DNA of 64,000 nt, taken from Poa pratensis. Lineage: Eukaryota; Streptophyta; Magnoliopsida; Poales; Poaceae. Below are positions 32,624 to 43,396 of this stretch, in pieces. Both the position numbers and the translations under genes were made by a program. Location of the stretch: assembly GCA_947311845.1 (NCBI GenBank), contig CAMZMU010000034.1, positions 93,724,289 to 93,788,288 of the forward strand, in the 5' to 3' direction. Within the stretch, counting starts at the first letter, position 1. The number at the start of each line of letters is the position of its first letter. The notes below the pieces were generated by a model. That model ran no database searches, was not told the DNA's origin, and was given only the letters and a program-made list of their open reading frames with translations.

Positions 32624-35600
32624 CTAGTGTACTAGCCTCAGCTCACATGTAGCTGCATTGTGATCAAATGAACCACAAATACCGCACTGGACTGCCTGTT
32701 TTGGGTGCAACTCAAGGGCAGATACAGTCCTGTGCTCCTTTGTGCGACCTTTTGTTGTCGATATTGGGGGTCTCGAGGGTCTGCAGGCGCGCTTGTAGAC
32801 GGTCCAGCTTCTGTCTTCTTCTTTTTTTTCCGCGACTTGTTCAACTGAGAGATTTCTGTAGCCGCTGCACGCACATGCCTATTTAGAATAGAAGCAGCTT
32901 GGTCTGTTCTAGAAGCCAGGGTGGCAACTTTTGCAAAATTCATGTTCAAGTTGGCGTGGCGCAACTGCTGCAGCGATTCTGGTGGAATCTCATCTGGTGG
33001 TGGTTGAGCTCCTGTTGCTGCACCTGTTGAAAGTGCTGCCATCGTCCATCGTCTTAGTATGTAGCGTTCCGGTATTACATCAACCCCTAGATAGGTGAAG
33101 ATCTTGAGGATGTGGCAGCACAACATACCATCCCTGTCCATCTTGGAACAGTCACAAGCATACATGCCTTCTTCCTTGTTAGCAGTCACCAAGTAGGTCC
33201 TAGTCCCATACTTCGCACACCATCCCCTGTTTGGCTCAAGCCTATAAAAGTTGCCACCAAAAGGGAGAACATTGTACCTACCAATCAGCTCAAACTCGTT
33301 GCGGAACCGAAGGTATATGTCCTTGGTGTACCGTTCAAGAGCTTGCTGCTCGATGGGGAAAGGGGACCAAGTTCGGAGCTCCAGGCCATCTGTTCTGTAG
33401 TCATTCCCCCCTTCTTTCACTAGGACATGTGTCTGGACCTTCTTGTACTGCCTGGCAAAGTTCAACAAGACTTTTTCGGGTTGATGTACCGTTTCAGGAC
33501 AGCATTGAATCCTTCGCTCCTCTGCGTGGACTGCAAGAAGGGGAAAAACCGGTGCTTGAAGTAGCACGGTATCCAGCCAGCACGATTTTCATACAGTAGC
33601 CGAAAATGCGGGTGCCCAGCTGCATCAGGCCACTTGCCCAAAAACCCACCCCACTTTGCCTCAAATTCTTGCGGGGAGAAACTGAAATCTACGCAGTCAT
33701 TAAAATCTTCCGACAACCCGGGGTTCCTGCCAAGCACAGTGCCAACCTTGGTTTGCGCCTTCTTCATTATATGCCAGCGGCACCAGCGATGTACAGAGGT
33801 TGGGAACATCTTATCTATCGATGCCTTCATCGCAATGTCCTGATCTGTGATGATGTTGTCCGGTGCTATTCCTCCCATTGCTTCTAGAAAACTCTCAAAC
33901 AACCAATCATAGCTGCTAGCCAACTCCTGCCTGACAAAACCACAACCCAGCATGATGGATGACCCATGTCTGTTGATGCCAATAAAGGGAGCAAAGGGCA
34001 TGTTATACTTATTTGTCAAGTAGGTGCTGTCGAATGAGATACAATCATGGTATGCTTCCACATAAGCCCCCGTGCAGGCCCATCTACCCAGAAAATGTTC
34101 TCAGCCCTGTCTTCATCATCTTTTTTAACCTTATAAAAGAAGTCTGGATCCTCTTCTTTCTGTTCTTCAAAATAGTTCAGAACTGCAACCATGTCACCCT
34201 CAGCTGCTTCTGGTGCCAGTGTTGCACAATAGTTGGTAATGTGCTTTGCTGTGTACGGAACAAACAACTCTGACCCGTAAACTCTGACATGATGTTTATC
34301 ATTGCCCCTGCACATATAAGATTTCTTTTTAGCAACTTGTTTTTTCAATCTAGGCAAAACTACAAGCTTTTCTGGGCAACACCACATTAATAGTAGGGGG
34401 CCCAGAAAAATGATGAAAAACACCATATCATTTTCTCTGAACCAACAGAAACTTGGTAGTGCACACTACAGGCAACAAACAGATTTGCTTTTTTGGGCAA
34501 AAAAAAGTGGTAGTGGGCAAAACTACAAGGTTTTTTGGGCAACATTCATAGTAGTAGTAGGCAAACAAATGTTCAAAGGCACCATTACATAGTGCTAAGG
34601 GGGCAAAGATGAAGGTACCTGCAGTCAGGTTGGTGTTGTACAGATTTCTCACAAACTCTTTCTGCTCTGGAGGTATCCCTTGGTGTGACCTCAAGTACTT
34701 TGACAGAGATGGCTTCCATGTTAGCTCGTGATTGTGTTCAGCAATGAATTGAGTCACCTCCCATCTCCCATCTTTCAGCTTCACCAACATTTTTGCTTTA
34801 CAAGCAGTCTGGATAATAGTTTCTTTTTCCCTCTTCCTTTTTGCCTTTTTCTTCGGACCACCAACACTAATATCTGCTATCACGGATGCAATCTCAGCTG
34901 CCTCGATGTCAACCTCATCAAGTTCAACTGGATCTGGGATAGGACCCACCTTAAACTGTATTTCTGCACCACCATCATCTACCACTGGCTTCCTGTCTTT
35001 GTTGCACGAAAATTGATGCTTATCCAAAACACCAGTTCTTGTAGACCTCCGAGAAGTATTTTGTTTGATTGAAAACCCTTTCCTCAAAGCATACTGGTTG
35101 TAGTGCTCCTTAGCTTCAGCCAGGGTGTCAAATCGCATACCAACGTGCGGGTCAAGGGGCTGGGATGATGCTTCATCATCATCAATGTCCATCGCCGCAG
35201 AACCTGAGGCTGTAGCATGCACAAATGTGCCAGTGTCTGTGGTTGCTGTTGCCTCAACATTAGGCACAGGTACATTGTTAGCATTTGCAGGTTGCGGTGA
35301 CTCGCCAATAACCTCATCCATGAGCCCCATAAAATAGTTCTGTGGTAGGACACCAGCCTCTTCATTTAGATCAAAAGGCACATCATTCAGATCTAGTGCA
35401 CCAAGAGGAACCTGTACAATTCAAAAGAGAAGGGCAAGATCATAGCCTGCAACAAAGCAACTAAAACGCTAACAGAAAACAACATTTTAGTTACTGAAGG
35501 CACTTTCTCTTGTTTCTTTACTGCTGTCACTACATGTTTGCTTGGTTTTAGTTGCTTGTTGAGTTCAAAGTTTTCTCACTTTTTCTGTCTGTTTTTTTCT

Positions 35601-36637
35601 ACAGGTGGAGGGGGTAGGAACCAGACAAACAAGAAGAATACATACACCCCTTGGTTGCGCATGATACTACAAAAGGACTACAAATGTTCAACGCATAAAA
35701 AAGAAGGATCAATATAGAGCAAAGTCCTTTATTAATGGTCTTTTGTACGTTCAATGAACCATTCTGGCTACATTACTCAGACTGAGTTCTTTGGTTTCCT
35801 AGCATTTTTTAAAGTACCTTTTGCATAGTTTTGCATCAAAGTACCTTTCTAGTTGCCCACTGATCGTAGCAAGACTTGAATGGAAGGTTCATAGAACTCA
35901 TAGCTGTTTTTCATGTCTACCGTTTCACACCCCTGTGTTTTTTTCGCCCTACACTATGCGTCTACATTGCCCAGATTTACAGCTGCCATCAGTATTTAAA
36001 GTGGCCAAGCATGTTGTTTTACATTTTTCCAACTAGCGGTACTAAAGTTGCCCAGTACTTCAAGAAGAATTGCCTAGGTGAACCACACATGTTTTTCCCC
36101 TTTAACAACAGGTCCACATTAAAACTTGCCCCCACATTTCATAAAATTGCCTAAATTCTGTTCCATATTTGCCTACAATTGCAAACACGATGTAGACCAA
36201 AGTTTTACTTGGGGTGTCTAGATGTTTCTTGCCAACAAAATGTGGGGGTACAGCTTGTGTTGCCCAGGTTTGCCCTCTGAAGCAGTAGTTAGTTGCCTAG
36301 TAGTTAACCCTGGATGTGCAATGTTCCTGCAACTAAGTTGCCTAAGATAGGTGCTGTTCTTTCCCCCAAGAATTACATGCTATAGGATCCCATCCACAGA
36401 CACGAACACAATTTGCTCACTTCTACACACACAAACTTGCCTGCCACGAGTTATCTACCAACACAAACCACAGAAACAACTGCCAGATCTGCTCTTCTTG
36501 CTGGGTTCATTGATGGGCAAACAAAACAACTAGCCAGGGAGAAAAATGAGTGGGGAAAGAGGGGGTACCTGATCTGGGTAGTACAATGGAGCTCCATGCC
36601 TGTTCACGGAGTTCCCAGAACCTGGAGAAAAAGCCAT
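32624..36637 (-). pseudogene. FAR1-related MULE transposase gene (3 exons, four single-base frame breaks)
   Basis: Exons on the minus strand: 36637-36569 (MAFSPGSGNSV...PDQ), 35411-34619 and 34307-32624. Exon 2 has a FAR1 DNA-binding domain (MRFDTLAEAKEHYNQYALRK, TACKAKMLVKLKDGRW, EHNHELT). Exon 3 has the MULE transposase core with D in ISFDSTYL, D in ITDQDIAMK and E in STQRSEGFNAVL, a SWIM zinc finger (YACDCSKMDRDGMLCCHILK) and a C-terminal CCHC knuckle (CGICGSFDHNAATC) before the stop at 32626-32624. Frame breaks lie at 34279-34281 (T run on the minus strand), 34067-34071 (G run), 33472-33476 (A run) and 32750-32753 (A run). Each behaves as one lost base; with all four replaced the exons total 850 codons including the stop. 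Known: FHY3/FAR1 host regulators descend from such transposases. The catalytic residues are present. Confidence 0.85.
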
Positions 36638-37040
36638 GGCTAGAAACGCAATGGAGCTCCTTTCGAATCAGGGCTGCGTGAGGAAGGGGAAATAGAAGAG
36701 ACCTGGGGTCTTTGCTTTGGACACGAGGGGGGCTAGAAATAGGCAAGGAACTGAAAAACTCGGGCAAAAGATGGTCGGGTCGCGACGCACATGGGGGGGT
36801 CCACGGGATCGGGGGTGCTTTTTCTCCTGTGTCGTGTTGTTAGCTGACACGGAGCTGGTTGCGCTCGTACTGGCACGGGACCGGCCGTTTGAATCAACAA
36901 ACCAACGGCCAGCGGGGGGAGACGGCGCGTGGTGGTCCTTCCTTTTTCGTCTGAGGGGACAAAAACTTGCCTTTTCGGGTCGGCCGTTCAACTCGACCAT
37001 CCTACGCGCCGCCGTTGTGTAGATGCGTCCTTTAATTTTC

Positions 37041-37223
37041 AATTAGAAGGTTAAAACTAGACTACAGTAATAATTTATTCAGCATCATAATTAAAAAAAT
37101 ATTTCACATGAATGAATTTTATTAGAAACAAAAACTGAGCCACGGTCCCATACTCCTCACGGACGACCGGCCTTTTTGACTATCACCGTCAACAAGTTTC
37201 AAAACAGAGCTCATTCTTCCTTT
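37041..37223 (+). other. AT-rich spacer between the MULE and the F-box gene
   Basis: Short AT-rich stretch after the MULE target duplication; no feature recognised. It is the original DNA upstream of the F-box gene. Confidence 0.4.
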
Positions 37224-37515
37224 TTCTCGTGGCGGTGGCGGGTGGCTTGCCGGCGGCCAGTTGAGGTGAGGCGGCGCCGCCGCAAGGCATCGGACTTCCC
37301 CTCCCATCCAATTATCTCTGCCATCTACTTTAATCTCCTTGTGCCTCGCAGCGCCGACGAATTTCAGAAAAGGAAATCTCCCGATTCTCGTGGTGGTGAC
37401 GAGTGGCTCGCCGGCGGCAGATGAGGTGAGGCGGCGCGGCCGAAAGGAATCCTACTCTTCCTCCCATCCGTTTCGCTACACCATCGCGTCGTTTGATCTT
37501 TTCTTGCCTCGCAGC
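37224..37515 (+). repeat. Tandem duplication of the F-box first-exon region
   Basis: Two diverged units, about 37224-37355 and 37385-37515, start TTCTCGTGG, share GCCGGCGG...GAGGTGAGGCGGCG and end TTGCCTCGCAGCG or TGCCTCGCAGCG. The second unit contains the start ATGAG followed by GTGAGG; in the first the equivalent reads TTGAG, so it lacks the start codon but keeps donor and acceptor. Confidence 0.75.
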
Positions 37516-39084
37516 GGCCTCCCTGACTACGGCGCCGATGACGCCCACCACGTGTTCGACGGAATGCGCGGCTCCGACCGCATCAGCACACTCCCTGACT
37601 ACCTACTTCAGGACATCCTCTCCCTACTCCCAGCGCAGGAAGCCGTGCAGACGTGCGTGCTCGCCCGCCGCTGGCGCCACCTCTGGCGGTCCATCATGGG
37701 CTTGCGCCTCGTCGCTCGTGACGAGACTGACGGCCCAGGGCCTGCCCGATACCTCCGGAAGTTCGTGGAAAATCTTCTCAATCTGCGTGACAAGAGCACC
37801 GATTTGCACAATGTCGATATCAAATTCGGTGAAGTCTGGGGAGACGACGAGCCCTATGTGGAGTTCTGGATACGTTCTGCTGTGATGTGCAAAGTTCGTT
37901 CGCTCACCCTTCATATCCACTTTACTGAATTCCTCTACCTGGGTGACATGCATCTTGCCTCTCCGCATCTCAGAACAGTAGACCTTACAGGTGTATGCCT
38001 AATAGGCATATTTCTTGATTTCGCTAGCTGCTCAGCCTTGGAGGATTTGAAGATGAATGAGTGCGACATCTGTATTGCTGGGATATCTTCTAGCTCCCTG
38101 AAGCATTTAAGCATCACTAGTTGCGCATACGACTTGCATTGCCGACTCCATGTTTCTGCTCCGGGTCTTGTTTCTCTGAAACTAGATGACCTTTCGGGTA
38201 ATACACCATTTTTTGAAAACATGGTGCTGCTAGAGACGGCATGTCTGAATCTTGGATGTAACGGCCGATATCAGGGCCTCGATATCTGTTGGAATTATGC
38301 TGACTCTGGTATTTTCTGTGGAGCTGATAATGCATGTTATACTTGTGTCAGTTACAGCGATCCAGTGCTCCTCGGTGGTATCTCAAGTGCCAGACATCTG
38401 GAGCTGATATCTGAATTACCAAATGTAAGTTACGACTCTTAACTCCTTTATGCTGTCCCTTTATTGTGATGCACTATCTACTGCGTTGCTGGATATAGTA
38501 GGCAATGAAAATATTACATATGCATCGCCGCCAATTGGGGGTTCTTAAATCATCACCTTATTCTCTGTATGGAACACTTGATTTATTTACATTTTGTATA
38601 TTTTTTCAGTTCATTTTCGCAAGAGATTTGGAACACTGCCCTACATTTCGCAACGTAAAGACTTTATTACTCAACGAGTACTGGTGTGAGGCTCCTGGCT
38701 GCAATCGACTAGCTTGCATTCTAAAAAATTCACCAGTCTTAGAGAAGCTCATTCTTGAACTTTTCTCCAAGGTACGATTGGACAATTGCAGCACTGTTAA
38801 GTTATTATCAATAACCCATATTGTTTAAATATGTTTTCTTCCCGTAGGGACCAAATCATAAAGTGGAAATGAAAGGAAGCTACGAGACAATGGAGGGACC
38901 ATCTGCAATATCTGAGCACCTTAAAGTAGTTGAAGTCAAGTGTAATGTGGTCGACGAGAGAATTCTCGAAGTTCTGAAGTTTCTGCATGGATTTAATATC
39001 CGTAAGCTAACTAATGACACTTGTGATGTTCTCTTTATTCTGAAAATAGCTTTCATATGTGCGAAAGAAAGAAAGCGTGGATAA
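37421..39084 (+). CDS. F-box/LRR (FBD-like) protein gene, 4 exons
   Basis: Exons: 37421-37425 (ATGAG), 37515-38424, 38610-38771 and 38848-39084, all in frame to 437 aa. The tiny first exon joins to give MSGLPDYGADDAHHVFDG, a familiar opening in grass F-box proteins. F-box at about residues 25-65 (DRISTLPDYLLQDILSLLPAQEAVQTCVLARRWRHLW); LRR-like segments follow (VRSLTLHIHF, LRTVDLTGVCL, ALEDLKMNECDI, SLKHLSITSC, FRNVKTLLLNEYWC, VLEKLILELFSK). A GTAAGC donor at 39003 could lead to a further short exon giving a different C-terminus; the version given reads through it to the stop. Known: SCF ubiquitin ligase receptor; substrate unknown. Intact frame. It is from a different subfamily than the 14955 gene. 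Confidence 0.8.
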
Positions 39085-40371
39085 GTTAACAGTCTGTAGG
39101 GGTACCAAACTATTTGAGTCATGAAAGTTCTGGACCAGGCTGCTGCTCGTGAGGTGCAAACGGAATAACCAATATAACCCGTTTTGTTGGCACTGGAGGT
39201 TTAACTTGACAGTGTTGCATAAACAGAAAGTGTAACTCAGCGTGTAGACTTTTTGATTAGTTCTAATCTTGTGGGCACTAGCATAAATGTCTGAATCAAT
39301 TAGTTCAGAGTAGAGATACAGCATCTTCACACGTGATTAGCTCTGAACAATAACTCAAACCTGTCCAGTAATACAGTTATGTGACTCATTGATTGTCTAA
39401 TAATTGGTGCTAATCAGTAACATTTTTCATAGGCTCGTAACATATGAGCATCTCCTTGCCTTTATGTGCTAAATTATTCGGCATTGGTTTGCTTGTGAAT
39501 CCTCACTTCGTTCCTGGGAGAATTCTTCAGAGTTTAAATAATGTTTTCTTCAAAAGTAGAAGTATGTGCATAACATGTCTAGCAGTGCATGTTATGTTTT
39601 GCTTATTTCACATTTTCTGTGACATGAAATTACTTATGACATTTGTCTGCATCCTCATGTGGGAGCAGTTTAGCTGGATGTTTTCTTGCTAGATTGTCAG
39701 CTAGAAATGGTAGTATCAGTTATAAATCAAAGTATTTTGCTCAAATTCATGTTAAGAATAGTTGCGCCTGGCAAAGTGGATCCCCTTCGTGTTTACCGAA
39801 CTCTGTTTCAGTATCTTCATTTTTTATTTTCAAGTAAGAGAGAACCTTTTAGTTCTTCAGCCACACCAGACTCATGTTGTCTTTCCATTTATGTACAGGA
39901 TTCAGTCCCGAGTAAGAGTGAGAATATCTGGGTTATCGGTGGATGTGCACTATTCAGAAATGCAAGGCTTATGTATATATGCTGGGACAGTGTTTCCATG
40001 GCTTCTGTGTGTGCATTTCAGGCCGATTCACTCAGGGACGGTGTACGGTCACGTTATATGCAACTTATTAACTCGAGAGCGACTCTAGGCCACCCAGCTG
40101 GTAGCCTGGTAGTATCATCATGCAATTCCTACTACCCGTTTTGTTCAGGCTGAACTTATTCGGGCTCTTGAACTGATTAGTGCTCTCTCAGCGTTTTCTG
40201 TCTTTTGGATGTGGCGCATAAATTGTTGTTGGCGTGTTGCGTAACAAGGGCAAGAGGGGGCATAAATTGTTCTGTTATGATCCGTTATTTTGTGTCCTGT
40301 GCCAAGATCTGGATGTTTGGAGAAGTGAAACAAGAAGGTGTTAGCTGGCTGCATAAATTCGACTGTATGGC
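39085..40371 (+). other. Intergenic, 3' side of the F-box gene
   Basis: AT-rich single-copy-looking DNA. No coding region, repeat or RNA gene recognised. 40355-40371 is the left target duplication of the retroposon that follows. Confidence 0.4.
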
Positions 40372-41200
40372 AAGACCATTTGCTCGGACCCCTCCCCTCC
40401 TTTCCCCGTCTACAGTGAAAGCAGGCGATTTTTGGGCCTCCCCGTGCGACCAAGCTCGCCGCCGGCGATCTGCTCGATTCCTCGCTCTCCGCGGCCGCTC
40501 CGGCGGCGGGAGGACGGGGAATCGACGGATCCCGGTGTGTATATAGCCTAGGTGTGCGTGGGGTGCTAGCCGGCGGCGCTGCGGAGGCGGCGGCATGGCC
40601 GGAGTGGCTTTTGGTGGCGGCGGTCCCCTCCTCTGCTTCGGGTGCTCCGGTGGAGGCCCGTGGCGGATCCGTCGCCCTCTGCGCGCCTGCTGCTCTTCGG
40701 AGTCGCAGCGCGCGTCCCCCCGAGCCACCGTCCGTGACGGCGGTGGTGGCTCTTGGCTGGGGGTCCTTCCTCCTCCGCGGCGGCGGATGGAGCTGCTTTT
40801 GGTCAAGATCTGTAGGAGTTTGCAGGTGAGGAGCTCGTCTGCGCCGGCGATCTCGGCGGGGGTGGTAGAAGATGGGTGGCGTCCTCGTGCTTGTCTCCGG
40901 CGTGAGACGGCGAGGGCGAGCTGGCGGCTCGAAGCCGACGTCCGTTCATCGCCAAGATGCTGGCACCTGCGTCAGCTGGTTTATGCGGCGACTCAACATG
41001 GTTGTTCGAGCTGGCGGCTTTGGTGCGAGGTGAGCTCACCTTCTTCTGTTCCGGCGGCGTGCTGGCGGTGCTGGAAGATGGTGTGCAGCTTGGTGGCTCC
41101 GAGTTCGGCGTGCGTCGTGTGTGTCTCGTCTGTGTTCGTGCGTGCTTGTTCTTGTTCTTGTTGATCTTGTACACGAACTCCTTTCAAAAAAAAAAAAAAA
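40372..41200 (+). mobile_element. Non-autonomous retroposon with poly(A) tail and 17-bp target duplication
   Basis: Seen: flanked by AAATTCGACTGTATGGC at 40355-40371 and again ending at 41215, where it directly follows an A-run (41186-41201). The 830-bp body is GC-rich and ends with CTTGTTGATCTTGTACACGAACTCC before the tail. It has no reverse transcriptase or other recognisable protein; open frames in it are GC artefacts. Known: TSD plus poly(A) means LINE-machinery integration. It could be a deletion derivative of a LINE (5' UTR joined to 3' UTR) or a retroposed RNA. Confidence 0.8.
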
Positions 41201-41215
41201 ATTCGACTGTATGGC

Positions 41216-41987
41216 CTTGGTTGGTCTATCTGTTCTATGTTCTGAATACCCACCCAGAAACCACAATGTGCTGCACTTGCTGAAATTCGCACTCAAGTTT
41301 CACATTTGAACTGTCAGGGCTGCAGTCGAAACTACAGCTAGTACAAATTTTCCAGGGTGAATACCGATAACAAAACAACTAAACTAGCACTGCTTCCCAA
41401 ATCAAGGTTCTGAAGAACGATCTCGATCCCACTGCTTTCCGGGTGGTCAAATTTAGATTACACTGCAAGGTCAGCATGTACCAGTAACGATCAAAGTCGA
41501 GCCAGCTTAAAGTAGTGCAGCCAGGATGTCGACCCACCTGTCCAGCGGGCCGGGCAGGCACCATCCTTTCCGACACCTCCAGCCATCACCCTCGGCCGCA
41601 CCGCCGCCAATCGAATCGACGCCAATGGGGGGCAAGGGCGACCACCTCTCCTAGGCCGTTCCAAAGCTTCCCCGGCTCATCGTCACGAACTCAAGATGGC
41701 CGTGGCGTTGCGGTGGCCGTCGTCAACCACACTCGTACAGTAGTAAGTAGTATGTACTGTACGTCACTCATCTTTGTACTCTGTTTCTGATTAAGTAAGC
41801 AAATTTACTTGAGTTTTGTACAGCTAGTTTGCTCTTGGATCTAGTATGAGGAAACATAAGCCATCACTTTTTCAATCCATGTGTAGCATTGTGTTTGTAC
41901 CCTTTTTTTGTAGGTTTGAGGTAGCTTATCACGTGTTCCACGCGATGCATTGTGTTTGTACCCTGATTGCAAATAGCTCCTACTAAC
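41216..41987 (+). other. Intergenic, nothing recognised
   Basis: Contains only a short direct repeat, GCATTGTGTTTGTACCCT, at about 41887 and 41948. No gene visible. Confidence 0.4.
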
Positions 41988-41989
41988 TA

Positions 41990-42112
41990 CTCCCTCCGTC
42001 CCAAAATAAATGTCTCAAAGTTGTCCAAAAGTGAATATATCTATATTTGTTTCATATCTAGATACATCCACTTTTTGACAAATCTAAGACAGTTATTTTG
42101 GGACGGAGAGAG
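41990..42112 (+). mobile_element. Stowaway MITE (Tc1/mariner-derived)
   Basis: 123 bp with terminal inverted repeats CTCCCTCCGTCCCAAAATAA and TTATTTTGGGACGGAGAGAG, flanked by TA at 41988-41989 and 42113-42114. Typical Triticeae Stowaway ends and length. Intact ends, one mismatch in the right terminus. Confidence 0.95.
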
Positions 42113-42935
42113 TACATTAATTGCAGTTAAATAGCAGTACTCCACTCTGCTTGCTGTAGTAAAATTGAGTGGAAAGGCCACAGTGATATTGATCCTTGCC
42201 TCCTTCTTTGAGCTTCACACTGGATATTGATACTCCTCCTGTCTACGCTACACCAGCGCGAGATGCGATGCTTTTTTCTGTCTTCCAAACTTTGTGGATG
42301 CTGTGCTTGGGTTTAGGGTGCATCGATAGCGGAAAGTGCAAATTCCATGCAGCACCACCCACGCCACTAGCCGAGATTTTTTTGTTCACAGGAAGGAACG
42401 TGGTGCTTTGCTTAATTTTCTGTTGACAGAAACATGTGATGCTTTGCTTTTCATTTCTCTAGACAAGAACACGATGCTTTGCTTAGCTGTCTGCCATTTG
42501 TTAAGTCATGAGATTCCCTCGTTGGTGACACAAATACAAAAGTAAAATATGAAGTAAGCAGCTTGGGAGACTCCAATCCAATCTAGAACAGAAAATACAC
42601 ATCTCCATCTCCTATGCATATATAGATAGATAGAGGTCCTCCCTCCTGCAACACCACATATCTCGTCTGTCCTTTCTGAGCAACACAACTCAAATCTCAG
42701 GCAGGCGGGTGGGCGCGTGTCTACTTACGAACTACTACTGATTCATTTCATCTCTTGCTCCCCTGCTGGTTCGTACTCAGTCCCCATCAACGGCTTACAA
42801 CTATAATTCTTTTTAATGGTCTTCTAATTAATTTTTCACCCTGGTATCATATTATTTATTGCTATTAGCAAACGGGATTCTTATCGTCTCCTGGATGAAT
42901 ATTACAGGTCCTCAAAGGTTGCCCCCGAGGAGAGG
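42113..42935 (+). other. Intergenic with a short tandem motif
   Basis: GATGCTTTGCTT or GGTGCTTTGCTT recurs three times with about 45-bp spacing (42402-42492). Otherwise nothing recognised up to the NLR scrap at 42936. Confidence 0.4.
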
Positions 42936-42994
42936 ATGTACGCGGTCCTCAGCTCCGCGCAATGGGTGGTGGGCAAGGCGCTGGCCCCTGTAGC
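42936..42994 (+). pseudogene. 5' scrap of an NLR (CC-NBS-LRR) resistance gene
   Basis: Seen: after an ATG the frame reads MYAVLSSAQWVVGKALAPVA and is then cut by the repeat end CAGTGGCGGGC. Known (from memory): many Triticeae NLRs open with L-SSAQWVVGKAL-P in their Rx_N coiled-coil. The following residues are repeat-derived and stop after about 30 codons. Only this fragment is present in the window; the remainder of the gene is not seen. Confidence 0.6.
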
Positions 42995-43396
42995 CAGTGG
43001 CGGGCGCATGATTTTGACATTAGGTATTCAATGTCAAAATTTTGTCAAAACAAAGTATAAATTTTTTAAAAACAAGAAGAATTCAGACTGAAAATTTTGT
43101 ATTATTTGCTGTTCGGGAGGCTTTTTTATCCTACTGACCTCGCTAACTAATGACGTCCTAAATCATCATCACATAAGACGGTTTTGATTTAGAAAGATGA
43201 CCATCAATTTGCAGGTTTAGAGACCGAGAAAATATAAATAAATGGATTGAAAAATAAAACTAAGTTTTGATGCATGTTTCAAGTTTCTACTCTATGCATT
43301 TGCTGGTGCGTTAGTGCGTGGCTGGCTCGATGCTTTGATGCATGTTTTGAGTTTTTACTCTGTCGCTCTAGCTAGGTTCCTGCATTTATTTTTTTT
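42995..43396 (+). repeat. Terminus of a dispersed DNA repeat (CAGTGGCGGGC type) and AT-rich flank
   Basis: Begins CAGTGGCGGGCGCATG, then ATTAGGTATTCAATG and GTCAAAACAAAG. Same plan as 23777 and, inverted, 54263. The terminus resembles hAT-type ends, but no 8-bp duplication pairs it with another end here. The rest of the interval shows nothing. Confidence 0.45.

Larger units (their letters stand above)
24482..37030 (+). mobile_element. Mutator-like element (MULE) with convergent Ulp1 peptidase and FAR1/MULE transposase genes
   Basis: Seen: a 12.5-kb unit whose two multi-exon genes start near the two ends and converge at 32.2-32.6 kb, as in maize MuDR. Both outer flanks carry the identical 10-bp TTTAATTTTC (24472-24481 and 37031-37040), matching the 9-10 bp target duplication of MULEs. 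The ends are only weakly inverted: aligned without gaps, the outer 49 bp agree at roughly half the positions, with GAACGGCCG about 40 bp from both ends. GC-rich gene starts lie next to each end. Known: some plant MULEs (Kaonashi type in Arabidopsis) carry Ulp1-like genes and have poor or no terminal inverted repeats. Frame breaks in both genes suggest it is now non-autonomous. Confidence 0.8.

Noticed and set aside
32638..32750. Transposase C-terminus as read in the uninterrupted frame to 32638
   Set aside because: After the A-run break at 32750-32753 the other frame encodes a good CCHC knuckle and a nearby stop at 32624, making it the true end.
40595..41164. 189-codon frame inside the 40.4-41.2 kb retroposon
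   Set aside because: No domain or plausible protein pattern; open only because of GC-rich sequence with competing frames on the other strand.
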